DNA of 64,000 bases from Flammeovirgaceae bacterium SG7u.111 (GCA_034044135.1 CP139021.1:3363635-3427634), one strand, 5' to 3'. Numbered from the stretch's first letter, positions 49,513-60,200 are shown. Notes: generated by a model from the letters alone, not told the origin. Translations and numbers: made by a program.

Positions 49513-52500
49513 ATGAAAAAACTTTTTAAAATTTTTGGATTTATCCTATTGGGAATAATTCTTCTTTTTACAGGGCTTGTTGCTACCGCTTGGGCTATGG
49601 AAGAACGGCTGACCAAATTGGCTGTAGAAGAGCTGAGCGAGTACCTAGATGCCCCCATAGGAATGGAGAGCGTAACTTTCTCACTTATCAAAGAATTTCC
49701 ATTAGCTACTTTTCAATTCAATGGATTGTGGCTAGGTGAACACATTGAAAACTATAGTGCCAGATCTATTGCACCTATCGATACGTTAGCTTATTTTGAC
49801 AAACTATACATCTCCGTTATGTCTGAGCCTTTGCTAGACAATATATTTCAAGTCCGAGAAGTAGAGATCCGAGGAGGACAGCTCAAATATGAAATTGATA
49901 CAGCGGGTATTTCCGGTTATGATTATTTGATCACTCAAGACTCTGTTATAGAAGAGCAGGATACGGTTGCACAAGCAACTAACTTCACTTTAGACAAGCT
50001 GACTTTAGCTGACCTTGAGCTCTACTATAGAGATGATCAAAATAGCGCTAAGGCAAAAGCGTATATTGAAGAGATTGCAGGCTATGTAATAATTGATAGC
50101 TTAACCACCGCCATAGCGACTAAGGGTGTGGTTAGATTATCAGATTGTGAATACGGAGAAACCAATCTGTACAAAATGAAACAAACTGATCTGAGCTTTG
50201 ACTTTGAGCTTGTATCAGATAGTATTTCTATCGAACGATTGGATATTAGAACAGAAGGAGGTTCACTAGGAGCAACAGGCAGGGTTTCTTTTGGAAATAA
50301 TGGCGAAATAGGCACAGAACTGGATCTTTCCGCATCAGATTTGATTTTAGAAGAATTGCTGAAATATGTCCCAGCAAACTATTTGAATGAATATGAACTC
50401 AGCCAGGTTAAAGGCCTAGCCAATGTTACTTCTAAGGTTCGAGGTGTATATTCGGAAGATAAGCTACCTCATGTTGAAGCTGATTTTAGCCTTTCAGAGG
50501 GGAATGCAAAATGGGCAGATTATCCTGAGTTGAACCATGTTTTCTTAAAAGGTTCAGCTACTAATGGGAATTTGCAAAACAACACAACAACTTCTATTTC
50601 AATCGATTCACTTGGCGTTCAAGCAATTGGGAATAGCTTTACCTTAAAGGGGACTTTGGCTAACCTTGATGAGCTTAAATACGATTTTCGATCAAAATTG
50701 AGCGCTAATCTACATTCATTAAACCCTTTCATACCCGATTCTGTAGCTCAAAACCTTGCTGGGAAAGTGGTAATAAATTTGCAGAGTAGGGGAGTCCTTC
50801 CCGATTCTATCAATGACGAGTTTACAGAGTATTTACTAGATAAAACTCAGGCTACAATGGATCTGAAAAATATTGGTGTTGACTTAGATTCCACACTTTC
50901 TGTGAAAGAAATGTCAGCCAAACTCGGGTATAAAAATAGAGCCCTTACCTTGGATAGCTTTGATATTAATATCCCAACATATGATATTCAGCTTTCGAAG
51001 AACTCCTTCAAAGCCAATTGGAGTGGACCAATATCAAACCTAGATTCTCTTCAGCTCAACCTGGTTTTAAACAAACTGGAAACTGTGGGGATTTCAATGA
51101 AAGGGAACATATCTGTAAAAAATTTAAACCATCCCTCTTTTGTGCTTCAAAACACAATAGATGTTGATCTCCTAAAAATAAAAAAGTTTATTCCCGATTC
51201 ACTTATTGATGATATCAAAGGCTCTGTAAAAGCTGTAATTCACTCTGAGGGCACATTAGATCTTGAGTCTGATTCACTGCCCGAGCAGGTGATGAATATC
51301 GTTTATGATCAGAGTAACTTTGACCTTAATCTTTCCGACGTAACATTAGACATGCCAGATTCGTTGATGGATGTGCAGCATTTGAATGCACAAGTAGAGG
51401 TGACGCCTCAGTTGGTAAGGGTGCAAAACTTGAGTGGGACTTATAGTGGAATAGAATTCTCATCGGACTCTACTGTGATCAAAAATTTGTATACTACAGT
51501 AGTAAAAGACAAGCCTGGTAGATTGGAAATAGATGGAGTGTGGAGGGTAGGGGACTTAGATTATGCCATGCTTGAAACATTTATGGTTTCTGATAGCTCC
51601 GATGTAGAAGAAGATATTGACACGCTTACAGTAGATTCTGATACTCCAACTTGGGATATGGATTATACGGTCAAAGGAAAGTTTTATGCAAATAGCCTAA
51701 AATATGGGGATGCCCTTTTAGAAGACATTTCCACATTGATGAATATCAAACCGACTACATATATCATTGACCAGTTAAAACTCAAGGCATTCAAGGGAGA
51801 CATTAATACATCTCTTAGGATAGAGATGAAGGAAAATGAGAGAATGGAGATGGATATTAAATCAAAAGTAGACGATTTAGATATCCGGACATTGCTGTTG
51901 GAAATGGAAAACCTTTACCAAGAAGAAATCTATCCTGAAAACATTGAAGGGCTTCTTTCAACAGAAGAGTTTTTTTTGAAATTGGTAATGGTTGGGGATT
52001 CAATTGTATATCCAGACATGAGGGTATCGGGCGATCTGATGCTTGAAAATGGAGCTATTCACAAATATGAACCAGTTAGTTCACTGGCACCTTTGATTCC
52101 AGGTGCCAAAAAATCTGATTTGGATCCTCTGGTGTTTAAAACCATAAACACACATTTGTTCATTTTCCAGAACGCCATATATGTTCCAAAAACATACATT
52201 GTCAGCAATGCTTTCGATATTTCGGCACTTGGAATGCAGAGTTTTGGGGATGATTATCAGTATCACCTCCGAGTTTATGTAAATGATATACTTTTTGGTA
52301 AAAGCAATAAAAGAAAAGAAGAACAAGATGAGATGGGTGATGATCAAGTTGAAGAAAAACGCACCTCTATTTACTTAAGATCGTATAGTTTAGATGGAAA
52401 AGATAAAAATGGACCAGATAGCAAAAAGGATAGAAACCTGATGGGGGTGAGGGTTAGAACTAAAGAAGCTATGTTGAATCTTATTTTCCATCCAAAATTA

Positions 52501-52527
52501 GTGTCTTTTGAAACAGGAGTAGAATAA
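49513..52527 (+). CDS. AsmA-like inner-membrane-anchored periplasmic protein
   Basis: 1004 residues. One N-terminal transmembrane helix (about 7-29, IFGFILLGIILLFTGLVATAWA), then a very long periplasmic beta-rich domain; AsmA features are LDAPIGMESVTFSLIKEFPLATFQFNGLWLGE near the N-terminus and repeated short strands of VKGLANVTSKVRG and LAGKVVINLQSRGVLPDS type. AsmA/TamB-like proteins bridge the envelope and move phospholipids to the outer membrane. The C-terminal segment ends with the ALNLIF-type block MLNLIFHPKLVSFETG. It is followed three bases later by a TlpA-like thioredoxin, probably in the same transcript. Confidence 0.85.
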   Translation: MKKLFKIFGFILLGIILLFTGLVATAWAMEERLTKLAVEELSEYLDAPIGMESVTFSLIKEFPLATFQFNGLWLGEHIENYSARSIAPIDTLAYFDKLYISVMSEPLLDNIFQVREVEIRGGQLKYEIDTAGISGYDYLITQDSVIEEQDTVAQATNFTLDKLTLADLELYYRDDQNSAKAKAYIEEIAGYVIIDSLTTAIATKGVVRLSDCEYGETNLYKMKQTDLSFDFELVSDSISIERLDIRTEGGSLGATGRVSFGNNGEIGTELDLSASDLILEELLKYVPANYLNEYELSQVKGLANVTSKVRGVYSEDKLPHVEADFSLSEGNAKWADYPELNHVFLKGSATNGNLQNNTTTSISIDSLGVQAIGNSFTLKGTLANLDELKYDFRSKLSANLHSLNPFIPDSVAQNLAGKVVINLQSRGVLPDSINDEFTEYLLDKTQATMDLKNIGVDLDSTLSVKEMSAKLGYKNRALTLDSFDINIPTYDIQLSKNSFKANWSGPISNLDSLQLNLVLNKLETVGISMKGNISVKNLNHPSFVLQNTIDVDLLKIKKFIPDSLIDDIKGSVKAVIHSEGTLDLESDSLPEQVMNIVYDQSNFDLNLSDVTLDMPDSLMDVQHLNAQVEVTPQLVRVQNLSGTYSGIEFSSDSTVIKNLYTTVVKDKPGRLEIDGVWRVGDLDYAMLETFMVSDSSDVEEDIDTLTVDSDTPTWDMDYTVKGKFYANSLKYGDALLEDISTLMNIKPTTYIIDQLKLKAFKGDINTSLRIEMKENERMEMDIKSKVDDLDIRTLLLEMENLYQEEIYPENIEGLLSTEEFFLKLVMVGDSIVYPDMRVSGDLMLENGAIHKYEPVSSLAPLIPGAKKSDLDPLVFKTINTHLFIFQNAIYVPKTYIVSNAFDISALGMQSFGDDYQYHLRVYVNDILFGKSNKRKEEQDEMGDDQVEEKRTSIYLRSYSLDGKDKNGPDSKKDRNLMGVRVRTKEAMLNLIFHPKLVSFETGVE

Positions 52528-52550
52528 TTATGAAAAGTAAATATGGAGAG

Positions 52551-53075
52551 ATGAAGTATTTAATTATTGTATTGAGTTTTCTGACGATTAACGTATCTGC
52601 GCAGCAGTTCAAAGTAGGGGATGTAGTTCCTGAAATTGTAATGTCAAATATAGATGGAGAAGAAGTTAAGCTTTCTTCTTTGAAAGGAAAGGTAGTCTTG
52701 ATAGATTTTTGGGCATCTTGGTGCAAACCTTGCCGGAAAGAAAACCCTAACTTGGTAGAAGCCTACCATACCTACAAAGACAAAGAGTTTAAAGGAGGTG
52801 AAGGGTTTACTGTATTCAGTGTTTCTCTTGATACTAAAAAAGCTGCTTGGAAACGAGCTGTCCAGATGGATGATTTGGAATGGGAGTATCATGTGAGTGA
52901 CCTGAAGGGCTGGAACAATGAAGTATCCAAAGCTTATAGAATTAATAGTATTCCACAAAGCTACCTCATAGATGGTTCTAGGCGAGTAATTAGTGTGAAT
53001 CCTAGGGGAAAGCTCTTAGAAAAGGAACTAAAAAAAGCTACCAAGAAAAAAAGCCCTGGTTTCTTTAACTGGTGA
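52551..53075 (+). CDS. TlpA-like periplasmic thioredoxin family protein
   Basis: 174 residues from ATG 52551, preceded by ggagag and followed by a signal peptide (YLIIVLSFLTINVSAQ); the in-frame ATG at 52530 is possible but adds seven residues before it. The thioredoxin domain has VLIDFWASWCKPCRKENPNL with active-site CKPC and SIPQSYLIDG carrying the cis-Pro. It probably reduces disulfides in the periplasm, for example for cytochrome maturation or envelope protein repair. It lies just after the AsmA-like gene and before a terminator. Confidence 0.9.
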   Translation: MKYLIIVLSFLTINVSAQQFKVGDVVPEIVMSNIDGEEVKLSSLKGKVVLIDFWASWCKPCRKENPNLVEAYHTYKDKEFKGGEGFTVFSVSLDTKKAAWKRAVQMDDLEWEYHVSDLKGWNNEVSKAYRINSIPQSYLIDGSRRVISVNPRGKLLEKELKKATKKKSPGFFNW

Positions 53076-53102
53076 AGGCTATTTGAGGGATAGGAGGGGC
53101 AT

Positions 53103-53146
53103 AAAAAACAAAGCAGAATACTACTCGGCGTTCTGCTTTGTTTTTT
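53103..53146. terminator. Bidirectional intrinsic terminator
   Basis: A 16-bp stem pairs 53103-53118 (aaaaaacaaagcagaa) with 53131-53146, with A- and T-runs forming the ends, between the convergent thioredoxin (53075) and Cys-rich lipoprotein (53166) genes. Confidence 0.88.
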
Positions 53147-53165
53147 TACTAGATGTTTGTTTTGT

Positions 53166-53492
53166 TTATTCTAAGCCTGATTTAGCTCTTTGAACTAAAG
53201 CTCTCAACTGGTTGATCAATTGCTCTCTTTCCTCAGAGTCTGCTGATAATCTAGCACTTGAAGCACACCCAAGATCATCCGCCAACTCGTCAAGCTGAGC
53301 TTCTGAATATTCTTTCCCATCAAATTGATAGGTACACACATCTTCATCACAGCAAGCTGTTACATTTTTTGCAGTACAAATTTCTTCTTGTGAACAAGAT
53401 TTTAATGGATCATCTCCCTCGCTACAATTTGTAAGAGTTAATACCATCGCTCCAAGGAGAAGAATCAGTGCTACAATGCTACCGTTTTTCAT
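53166..53492 (-). CDS. Small cysteine-rich lipoprotein of unknown function
   Basis: 108 residues; lipobox LTLTNC (Cys23). The mature part has eight cysteines (CSEGDDPLKSCSQEEIC, TACCDEDVC, LGC), probably forming disulfides, and an acidic helical C-terminus (EEREQLINQLRALVQRAKSG). No family recognised. It is the only gene between two convergent/terminated units, so likely monocistronic. Confidence 0.7.
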   Translation of the reverse strand: MKNGSIVALILLLGAMVLTLTNCSEGDDPLKSCSQEEICTAKNVTACCDEDVCTYQFDGKEYSEAQLDELADDLGCASSARLSADSEEREQLINQLRALVQRAKSGLE

Positions 53493-53792
53493 AAACTATT
53501 TTTTTTAAATTTTGGATTCATTTAACTGTTGTAAACTTACAACGAGTTAAGTAGTCCGTACTTATTTTATACATGAAAAAATCGTGCGACTTTTTATTAG
53601 CTATAGTATTATAGTTATATTTGTTTTATAATATATATTATGTTAAATAGTAGATTCTAACTCTATCTCCATTACTTCGAATTTATTTTTCTTTCCAATT
53701 GATTTAAAAAGGGTAAAACATTTTAAGAGTAGGTGAAATAAAAAAAACAAATAAATCACAAGCCCCTCTCCTACTGAAGTGGGTTTACACGA
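53493..53792. other. AT-rich intergenic region
   Basis: 300 bases of very AT-rich sequence without a gene, repeat or hairpin that I can support. It lies upstream of the small lipoprotein and should contain its promoter. Confidence 0.4.
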
Positions 53793-53824
53793 AAAAGAAG
53801 CCTCACCATGATAAGGCTTCTTTT
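53793..53824 (-). terminator. Intrinsic terminator at the end of the susCD operon
   Basis: An 11-bp perfect stem pairs 53793-53803 (aaaagaagcct) with 53814-53824; read on the minus strand it starts 38 bases after the SusD stop and is followed by TTTTT. Confidence 0.85.
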
Positions 53825-53861
53825 AAGACTCTTCTAAATGTTTTATTGGATTGATTATCTG

Positions 53862-55535
53862 CTAATTATACCCTGGGTTTTGCTCTAACACCGCGTCTTT
53901 ATTGAGATCTATTTCATCTTGTGGAATAGGCATCAACATATGAAAGTCTTGTAAACCATTTGTGGTCTCAATATTTCCATCTGCTCTTGGCGCTGTACCA
54001 TTCAATCTTTTTGCTCTTTCTACAAGCGTACCAGTACGTACAAGTGTCATCCTACGGTTTTCTTCTCCTACCAGTTCTCTTGCTCTTTCATCAAGAATAA
54101 AGTCTAAGGAGATATCACTAGCATTCACAGTGCTTGTATTTGCCCTGTTTCTCAACATATTAATATCATCTGCTGCCCCAGAAGCATTTCCTTGTTTAAA
54201 TCTAGCTTCAGCTCTAAGCAGATATGTTTCTCCTAACCTCATGATCATAAAGTCTTTCCATTGCCCCCAACCAAAGGTATCTCTATCGTCAAATTGCTTC
54301 CATTTTAAGGTATATGGAGCGTATTTATAAACTGAATCAGCTTCAAATATATTAATCGTTGATCCATCGGCAAGGGTAAACTCTGCATTTTGAGCATAGG
54401 GAACTGGTAAACCTCTTATTGGATCATAGTTCTCCCCTGGATTATTGAAATAATGCTGACGCTTAATAGTGTATTGAGAGTTTCTCATATCACCGTCTTC
54501 GTACAAGCCGTACAGCACCCAGTCATTGAGCCTAATTCTCGCTAACCCTCTTCCTCCCAACGAATCGGCAGGTACCATACCTGGAATGTCGTGGTAAGAA
54601 CCACCCCAAACCCTTCTTTGTTGAGGAGCGCCAGTACTACCGCCAGGCACATCAGTAGGGTTTTCTTGTTCCAACACCCAAATAGCTTCTGAATTACCCT
54701 GCGAACGACGTAGATTTCCTACATAAAACATATCGGAAAATGGGTCGCCAGGATCTCCAGCATGTACACCGTAGCGTGAATTTACAAGACTAAACCTACC
54801 ACTGTTGATAATTGCCGAAAGTTGAGCTTCAGCCAAAGCTGGCTCATCCGTTCTCAAATAAGCTTCCCCTAATAATTGGCGAGCCATAGATTGGTTTGCT
54901 CGAGCTTCGTATTTAGTATCATCTATAGTAGGAAGGTTTTGGGCTGCATAAAGCAAATCTTCTACAATTAGGCTATTCACCTCGCTTATAGGGTTTCTAA
55001 CAAAATCTGTTCTAGCACTTTTTACAGGTTCTGACAACAAAGGAACATCGCCATACAAAGTAGCAAGCATGTTATATGCATATGCCCTAAAGAATTTACC
55101 CTCTGCACTATACATCTTGCTTTGCTCGGCAGTGATCTGTGCATCTCCTCCCTCTGCATTTTCTATGAGTATATTTGCATTGTTTATCATCTTGTAGAGG
55201 TAAATCCATATTTTCTTTGATGCCCAATCGGTAGAGGTCAACGTTGTATAATCAAAATATGGTCTTGCGTCTCCATTTGACCTGCCACTTGGTGCCCAAG
55301 TAATATCCGTCCCCAACTGGAATACGCCAAGTAAGGTTTGATCATCTGTTCTTGTATACATAGTACTAAAGTGATTGTACAAACCAGTAGCAGCAGCTTC
55401 AAAACCCAACTCATCTCTCAAGGTTTCTGGTGCATATTGATCTTCAACAACTTCATCTAGAAAGTCATTGGAACAACTTCCTAAGATGAACAAACTTAAA
55501 AAGAGGGTTAGAATATATTTAAATAAGTATTTCAT
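53862..55535 (-). CDS. SusD/RagB family glycan-binding lipoprotein
   Basis: 557 residues. Lipobox ILGSC (Cys22) followed by NDFLDEVVEDQYAPETL, the standard SusD opening. TPR-like helices carry AYNMLATLYGDVPLLSEPV and ARQLLGEAYLRTDEPALAEAQLSAII; the C-terminal half includes RLGETYLLRAEARFKQGNASGAADDINMLR and LDFILDERARELVGEENRR, both hallmarks of SusD. It caps the SusC channel on the cell surface and captures oligosaccharides. It directly follows the susC gene with a 36-base gap. Confidence 0.95.
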   Translation of the reverse strand: MKYLFKYILTLFLSLFILGSCSNDFLDEVVEDQYAPETLRDELGFEAAATGLYNHFSTMYTRTDDQTLLGVFQLGTDITWAPSGRSNGDARPYFDYTTLTSTDWASKKIWIYLYKMINNANILIENAEGGDAQITAEQSKMYSAEGKFFRAYAYNMLATLYGDVPLLSEPVKSARTDFVRNPISEVNSLIVEDLLYAAQNLPTIDDTKYEARANQSMARQLLGEAYLRTDEPALAEAQLSAIINSGRFSLVNSRYGVHAGDPGDPFSDMFYVGNLRRSQGNSEAIWVLEQENPTDVPGGSTGAPQQRRVWGGSYHDIPGMVPADSLGGRGLARIRLNDWVLYGLYEDGDMRNSQYTIKRQHYFNNPGENYDPIRGLPVPYAQNAEFTLADGSTINIFEADSVYKYAPYTLKWKQFDDRDTFGWGQWKDFMIMRLGETYLLRAEARFKQGNASGAADDINMLRNRANTSTVNASDISLDFILDERARELVGEENRRMTLVRTGTLVERAKRLNGTAPRADGNIETTNGLQDFHMLMPIPQDEIDLNKDAVLEQNPGYN

Positions 55536-55571
55536 ATCTATATATTTTATTATAAAAGGTGAAACCAGTGA

Positions 55572-58500
55572 CTAAAGAGATAGGTTGACGCCAAATGAAA
55601 TCGTTCTGGTCAGTGGGTAATTGTTTGTCCAATTATCAGAACCTCTTGAACTATAACTCATCTCAGGATCCCACCCGAACCAATCTGTGAAAGTGTAAAG
55701 GTTTCTACCTGTAGCATATACAGTTAAGCCCTTAATTTTATATTTTTCCAAAAGAGTGTTAGGTATATTATAGCTGAAAGTAACATCTTTGATTCTAACG
55801 TAGCTATAATCTTCATTGAAACCATATCCTCTATAATTTTTATAAGCAGACAATGAAGGCCAGTAGTTACTTGGATTTTCAGGTGTCCAATATTGGAAAC
55901 CATCAGGCAAGTTTCTTCTACCTGCTTCGTCGGCATAAGTAAGGTCTCTGTTTGACCTCAAGCCACCTTGTGAAGTCTGAAGGAAAATCCTTAGGTTGAA
56001 GTTTTTATACTTAAACGTATTAGTCATACCACCAATCCACTTAGGATCTGTTCTGCCAAGAATTACCCTGTCATCAGCAGTGATTTGCCCATCTCCATCT
56101 TGATCTTTGAACTTCAGGTCGCCAGGTTTTGCTACAGGATCAGAAGATGCTGCATCCTCCCCTTCTTGCCAAATTCCTATTTTTTCGTAGTCATAAGCTA
56201 TTCTCAATGGCTGACCTATAAACCACCTGTTACCAACATCATCTTGACCATCACCGTAGAGTTCTACGATTTCGTTTTTAAAGGTAGAGAAGTTTAAATT
56301 AGTTTCCCAAGTAAAGTCATCGGTACTGACATTGACGGTATTAAGGGTGAATTCAAAACCAACATTCTGCATTTTACCCAAATTATCCCACACATTGGTA
56401 TAACCAGTGATCCCAGGCAAACTTCTCCTTAGCAAGATGTCATTTGTGACAGTTTTGTAGACTTCAATAGTTCCATTTATTCTACTCTGGATAACACCAA
56501 AGTCTAAGGCAAGGTTAGAGCCTGTAGTAGTCTCCCAATTAAGGTTGGAATTGCCAAGTTTGTCATACAAAACTCCAGTAAGGGCGGTGCCACCAAACGG
56601 ATAACGAACAGTTGCAGCCGTAGAGGCTGTTTGGTATACACCAATTGCTTGATTACCAGATTGACCGTACGAGAACCTAAGCTTCAGCTGATCTAACCAA
56701 GAAACATCTTGCGCAAATGCTTCGTTAGCAATGTTCCATCCTAAAGCCATTGATGGAAATAAACCATACTTATCTGTATTTGAACCAAATGCAGAATATC
56801 CGTCTCTACGTGCAGTCAAGGTTAGCAAGTACCTGCCATCATAAGAATAATTAAGTCTGCCCATTTGTGAAAGCAATGTATAACTATTGCTATAAGAATC
56901 AGTACTTTGAGATGTGCCTGCGCTTAGTTCTTTGTAAGATAAAGCATCGTTGATAAAAACCCTTGAAGTAGCATAAACGCCCATATCACTTACTTCTTGG
57001 GCACTATAAAGGGCGGTAACATCAAAATGGTGTTTGTTTATGTCTTTTGTATAGGTAAGGATGTTTTCAACAACCCAGTTTAAATTTTCCCAATTGTTTA
57101 TATTGGCTGTTCCGCTGTTATCATTGTTTTGACGACCACTGTATTGTGAAAAACGGCTTAACTTGTAGGTATAAGAAGCATTTAATTTGTACTTCAAACC
57201 TTCAATGGGAGTTATTTCTGCATATCCAGTTCCTGTAAGGTTTCTTTGTCTGTCAACCCTATCCACTGAAAGCCCTAACAATGGGTTTTCAAATAGCTGC
57301 TCAGGAGCCATCGGGTAAATTATATTATTACCATCTTCATCCGTCGGCACAGAATAAGGACTCATAGCAGTAGCTTCAAGTAAGTTGACTCTACCTCCAT
57401 CTGAATTATTTTCGGCAAAATATGCAGATGTACCAACTTTTATAAAAGGATTTATAGTGGCATCAATGTTGGTTCTGAAGGTAGTTTTCTTAAACTCATA
57501 ACCCTTAATAACACCGTCTTGCGATAAGCGAGAGCCCGAAACGTAGTATTGCAAATTATTAGTACTACCTGAAATACTTAAGTTATGCTCTGTCAATTTG
57601 CCAGGTTGCGTTGCCAAGTCTAACCAATCACTTGTAACACCGTTGTTATAATTTTCAATCTCAGCAGCATTTGGAAGAACAGTAGTTTGATCAAGATCAT
57701 TTGCTTCCATAAAGTCAGCATATTTTTGGACGTATTGATCAGGTCCCATAGGAGTCAGCTTATTTGCAATACCTTCAAAACCGACATACCCATTGTACCG
57801 GATGGTAGGTTTGTTGTCTAAAGATGATCCTCTCTTGGTAGTAATCAAAATAACTCCATTTGCACCACGTGTACCATAAATAGCTACAGCAGATGCATCT
57901 TTCAAGATTTCGATTGACTCGATGTCATTCGGGTTTATATCATTTGTTACGCCAAAGAATGGCACACCATCTAGTACGATGAATGGGCTAGTATTCGCAT
58001 TGATCGAGTTTACTCCCCTAATCTGAATATTGGCAGAACTACCAGGAACTGATGAAGTCTGCGTGATATTCAAACCTGCTGTAGTACCTTGAATAGCTTG
58101 TAATACGTTTGTTACAGGTAAGTTAGAGAGCCTTTCCTTAGGAACCGATGCTACAGAACCTGTAATATCAGAACGTTTTTGCGTACCATATCCAACAACA
58201 ATTACTTCCTCAAGTTGAGCCAAATCGGGTAATAACGATACGTTAATTTGAGTTTGCGTGCCTACAACAACTTCTTGGGTAACAAAACCGATATAGCTAA
58301 ACTGTAAAACTGCACCATCAATTACATCTAAAGAAAATTCGCCTTCAATATCCGTAGTGGTTCCAGTTGAAGTGCCTTTAACTATAATACTTACTCCTGG
58401 AAGCGGTTCCCCATCTTCTTCCGAAAGAACTCGACCAGTCACTTTTTGTTGGACCACGTCAAAATCGCTCTTTTCTTCTACATAAGCTAATGAACTATAA

Positions 58501-58865
58501 GATGGAGAAACGGAAATATTATCGTTTATCCTTTTAAAAGCCAAGCCTGTTTTACTTGAAACTTTACCTAGAATAAATCCTAGTGACTTATTGTTGAATT
58601 TGAAATTGAACTTCGAGTCCATTTGCTGATTCAATTCACCTTCAAAATAAGTAAACGCAAATCCTGTTTTGTGTTCAATTTCTTGAAACACCTCTGTCAA
58701 ACCTGCCTCATCTACGTTGAGGCTTAATTTGATTTCATAAATCGATCCTTTCTGTCCGAGAGAGTCTTCAGGCATTAAAAAACTAGATAAGAATACCTGG
58801 ATCAACACTCCATAAAACATGTACTTTGCCATGCCCCAAATTTGAAGTAATACTTTTATTTTCAT
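55572..58865 (-). CDS. SusC/RagA family TonB-dependent transporter with STN signalling domain
   Basis: 1097 residues. Signal peptide 1-38, then an STN (secretin/TonB N-terminal) domain about 46-120 (LSLNVDEAGLTEVFQEIEHKTG), a CarboxypepD-like regulatory domain about 140-205 (VTGRVLSEEDGEPLPGVSII), the TonB box/plug with EVIVVGYGTQKRSDITGSVASV and the SusC signature DPNDIESIEILKDASA-type block (here NPNDIESIEILKDASA), and the barrel to the C-terminus. The STN domain allows contact with the FecR anti-sigma factor, which is encoded just upstream, so the transporter probably reports substrate binding to its own regulator. Imports oligosaccharides across the outer membrane with TonB energy. Confidence 0.95.
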   Translation of the reverse strand: MKIKVLLQIWGMAKYMFYGVLIQVFLSSFLMPEDSLGQKGSIYEIKLSLNVDEAGLTEVFQEIEHKTGFAFTYFEGELNQQMDSKFNFKFNNKSLGFILGKVSSKTGLAFKRINDNISVSPSYSSLAYVEEKSDFDVVQQKVTGRVLSEEDGEPLPGVSIIVKGTSTGTTTDIEGEFSLDVIDGAVLQFSYIGFVTQEVVVGTQTQINVSLLPDLAQLEEVIVVGYGTQKRSDITGSVASVPKERLSNLPVTNVLQAIQGTTAGLNITQTSSVPGSSANIQIRGVNSINANTSPFIVLDGVPFFGVTNDINPNDIESIEILKDASAVAIYGTRGANGVILITTKRGSSLDNKPTIRYNGYVGFEGIANKLTPMGPDQYVQKYADFMEANDLDQTTVLPNAAEIENYNNGVTSDWLDLATQPGKLTEHNLSISGSTNNLQYYVSGSRLSQDGVIKGYEFKKTTFRTNIDATINPFIKVGTSAYFAENNSDGGRVNLLEATAMSPYSVPTDEDGNNIIYPMAPEQLFENPLLGLSVDRVDRQRNLTGTGYAEITPIEGLKYKLNASYTYKLSRFSQYSGRQNNDNSGTANINNWENLNWVVENILTYTKDINKHHFDVTALYSAQEVSDMGVYATSRVFINDALSYKELSAGTSQSTDSYSNSYTLLSQMGRLNYSYDGRYLLTLTARRDGYSAFGSNTDKYGLFPSMALGWNIANEAFAQDVSWLDQLKLRFSYGQSGNQAIGVYQTASTAATVRYPFGGTALTGVLYDKLGNSNLNWETTTGSNLALDFGVIQSRINGTIEVYKTVTNDILLRRSLPGITGYTNVWDNLGKMQNVGFEFTLNTVNVSTDDFTWETNLNFSTFKNEIVELYGDGQDDVGNRWFIGQPLRIAYDYEKIGIWQEGEDAASSDPVAKPGDLKFKDQDGDGQITADDRVILGRTDPKWIGGMTNTFKYKNFNLRIFLQTSQGGLRSNRDLTYADEAGRRNLPDGFQYWTPENPSNYWPSLSAYKNYRGYGFNEDYSYVRIKDVTFSYNIPNTLLEKYKIKGLTVYATGRNLYTFTDWFGWDPEMSYSSRGSDNWTNNYPLTRTISFGVNLSL

Positions 58866-59057
58866 ATTTTTGGTTATTAATGGTGTAAATCATTATGTCT
58901 AGATCAACTTGATATTCAGTTCTCGCCAAAGTATTGATTTATCAAGTTGGTTTTTTTTATGGGAACTACTCCCCTAGCCTATTTCAGCTGCTATTGAATT
59001 TGTAGGTTTTCATATTATTTTTATGGTTAGACAAACACTTTTTTTCTTAATCTCAGG

Positions 59058-60047
59058 TTACTTTATAATCACTTTTTTGCCCTTTATCTCAAAGTCAAAT
59101 TTCCCAGCAAAACTGATATTTTCAAGAACCTCTTCAAGAGATTCATTCTCAAAACGTCCTTTAAAGCTTTTTTTTGAGGAAATATTCCCTTTCTGAACTA
59201 TGAATTCTACTCCATACCACTGCTCTAACTGATCAACTAATTCATTAAAATCTACATTCTCAAAAAACAGTATGCCCTTACTCCATACTATTTCATCTGG
59301 AGAAAAAGTTTTTTTGACAATACTATTTTTCTTTTTGTTATAAACACCCTTATCGCTTGGCTCAAGCAATAACTTAACCTCTTCACCATTGCTTACTTCT
59401 ACGAGACCTGTCACCACAGAAACTTTAATATTATTTTCATCTTTGTATGCTTTGACGTTAAAAGAAGTTCCTTTTACAGTAATGTTAAGTTGTTGGGTAT
59501 GAATAATAAAAGGGTGACTTTCGTCTTTAGCCACATCGAAAAATGCCTCACCTTCTAAAAACACTTCTCGAATATCCTGTGTAAACCTTTCTGGAAATTT
59601 CAACTTGCTTTCAGCATTTAAAATAATAACCGTGCCGTCAGAAAGCTTTATAGTTCTTTTCTCCCCTATCTTGTTCTCTCTGCTTATTTGGGCAACATCC
59701 TCTACTTCCACGTTCTTTGGAGGCAAAAGGTAGAAGTGATAGTACCCCAGCATAAAAAGTATTGCGGACGCGGCGACTTTAGCAAATAAGCTGAAATTAA
59801 AATATCTCTTTTTGCTATGTCCAAGTACTTTTTCTTCTTTAAAAATATTCTTATCTATTTCTACCCAAACCCTATTCATAGAGCCTTTATTTGCATACTG
59901 CTTATGTTTCCAGTACTTTTCCATCTTCGTAAAAGCATTCTTATTCTCTTCTGATTGAACCTTCCATGCTTCAAGTACCTTCTTTTCTTCCTCGTTGAGG
60001 CTGTCTTCGGAAAAAGCTTTTATCAGAATCTCATCTATATTCAACAT
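59058..60047 (-). CDS. FecR-type anti-sigma factor
   Basis: 329 residues. A short N-terminal cytoplasmic region (DEILIKAFSEDSLNEEEKKVL) binds the sigma factor, one membrane helix follows at about 89-107 (VAASAILFMLGYYHFYL), then the FecR domain (about 125-225; EKRTIKLSDGTVIILNAESK, VFLEGEAFFDVAKDESHPF, GTSFNVKAYKDE) and the C-terminal DUF4974 region (LFFENVDFNELVDQLEQWYGVEF). It should hold the ECF sigma factor inactive until the STN domain of the SusC protein contacts it. Gene order sigma-FecR-SusC-SusD is canonical. Confidence 0.95.
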   Translation of the reverse strand: MLNIDEILIKAFSEDSLNEEEKKVLEAWKVQSEENKNAFTKMEKYWKHKQYANKGSMNRVWVEIDKNIFKEEKVLGHSKKRYFNFSLFAKVAASAILFMLGYYHFYLLPPKNVEVEDVAQISRENKIGEKRTIKLSDGTVIILNAESKLKFPERFTQDIREVFLEGEAFFDVAKDESHPFIIHTQQLNITVKGTSFNVKAYKDENNIKVSVVTGLVEVSNGEEVKLLLEPSDKGVYNKKKNSIVKKTFSPDEIVWSKGILFFENVDFNELVDQLEQWYGVEFIVQKGNISSKKSFKGRFENESLEEVLENISFAGKFDFEIKGKKVIIK

Positions 60048-60200
60048 TGTAGTTAATTCTAAGTGTAAAGAACCATTTATTTGACATAGAGGAATACATA
60101 GCCTATTTGTTGCTCAAAAGGATTTTTCCTGATACTACAAATGGTTATCAAACATTTGATTGTCTCTTCAACTATAGGACTAAATTTTTAGAAAGATAGA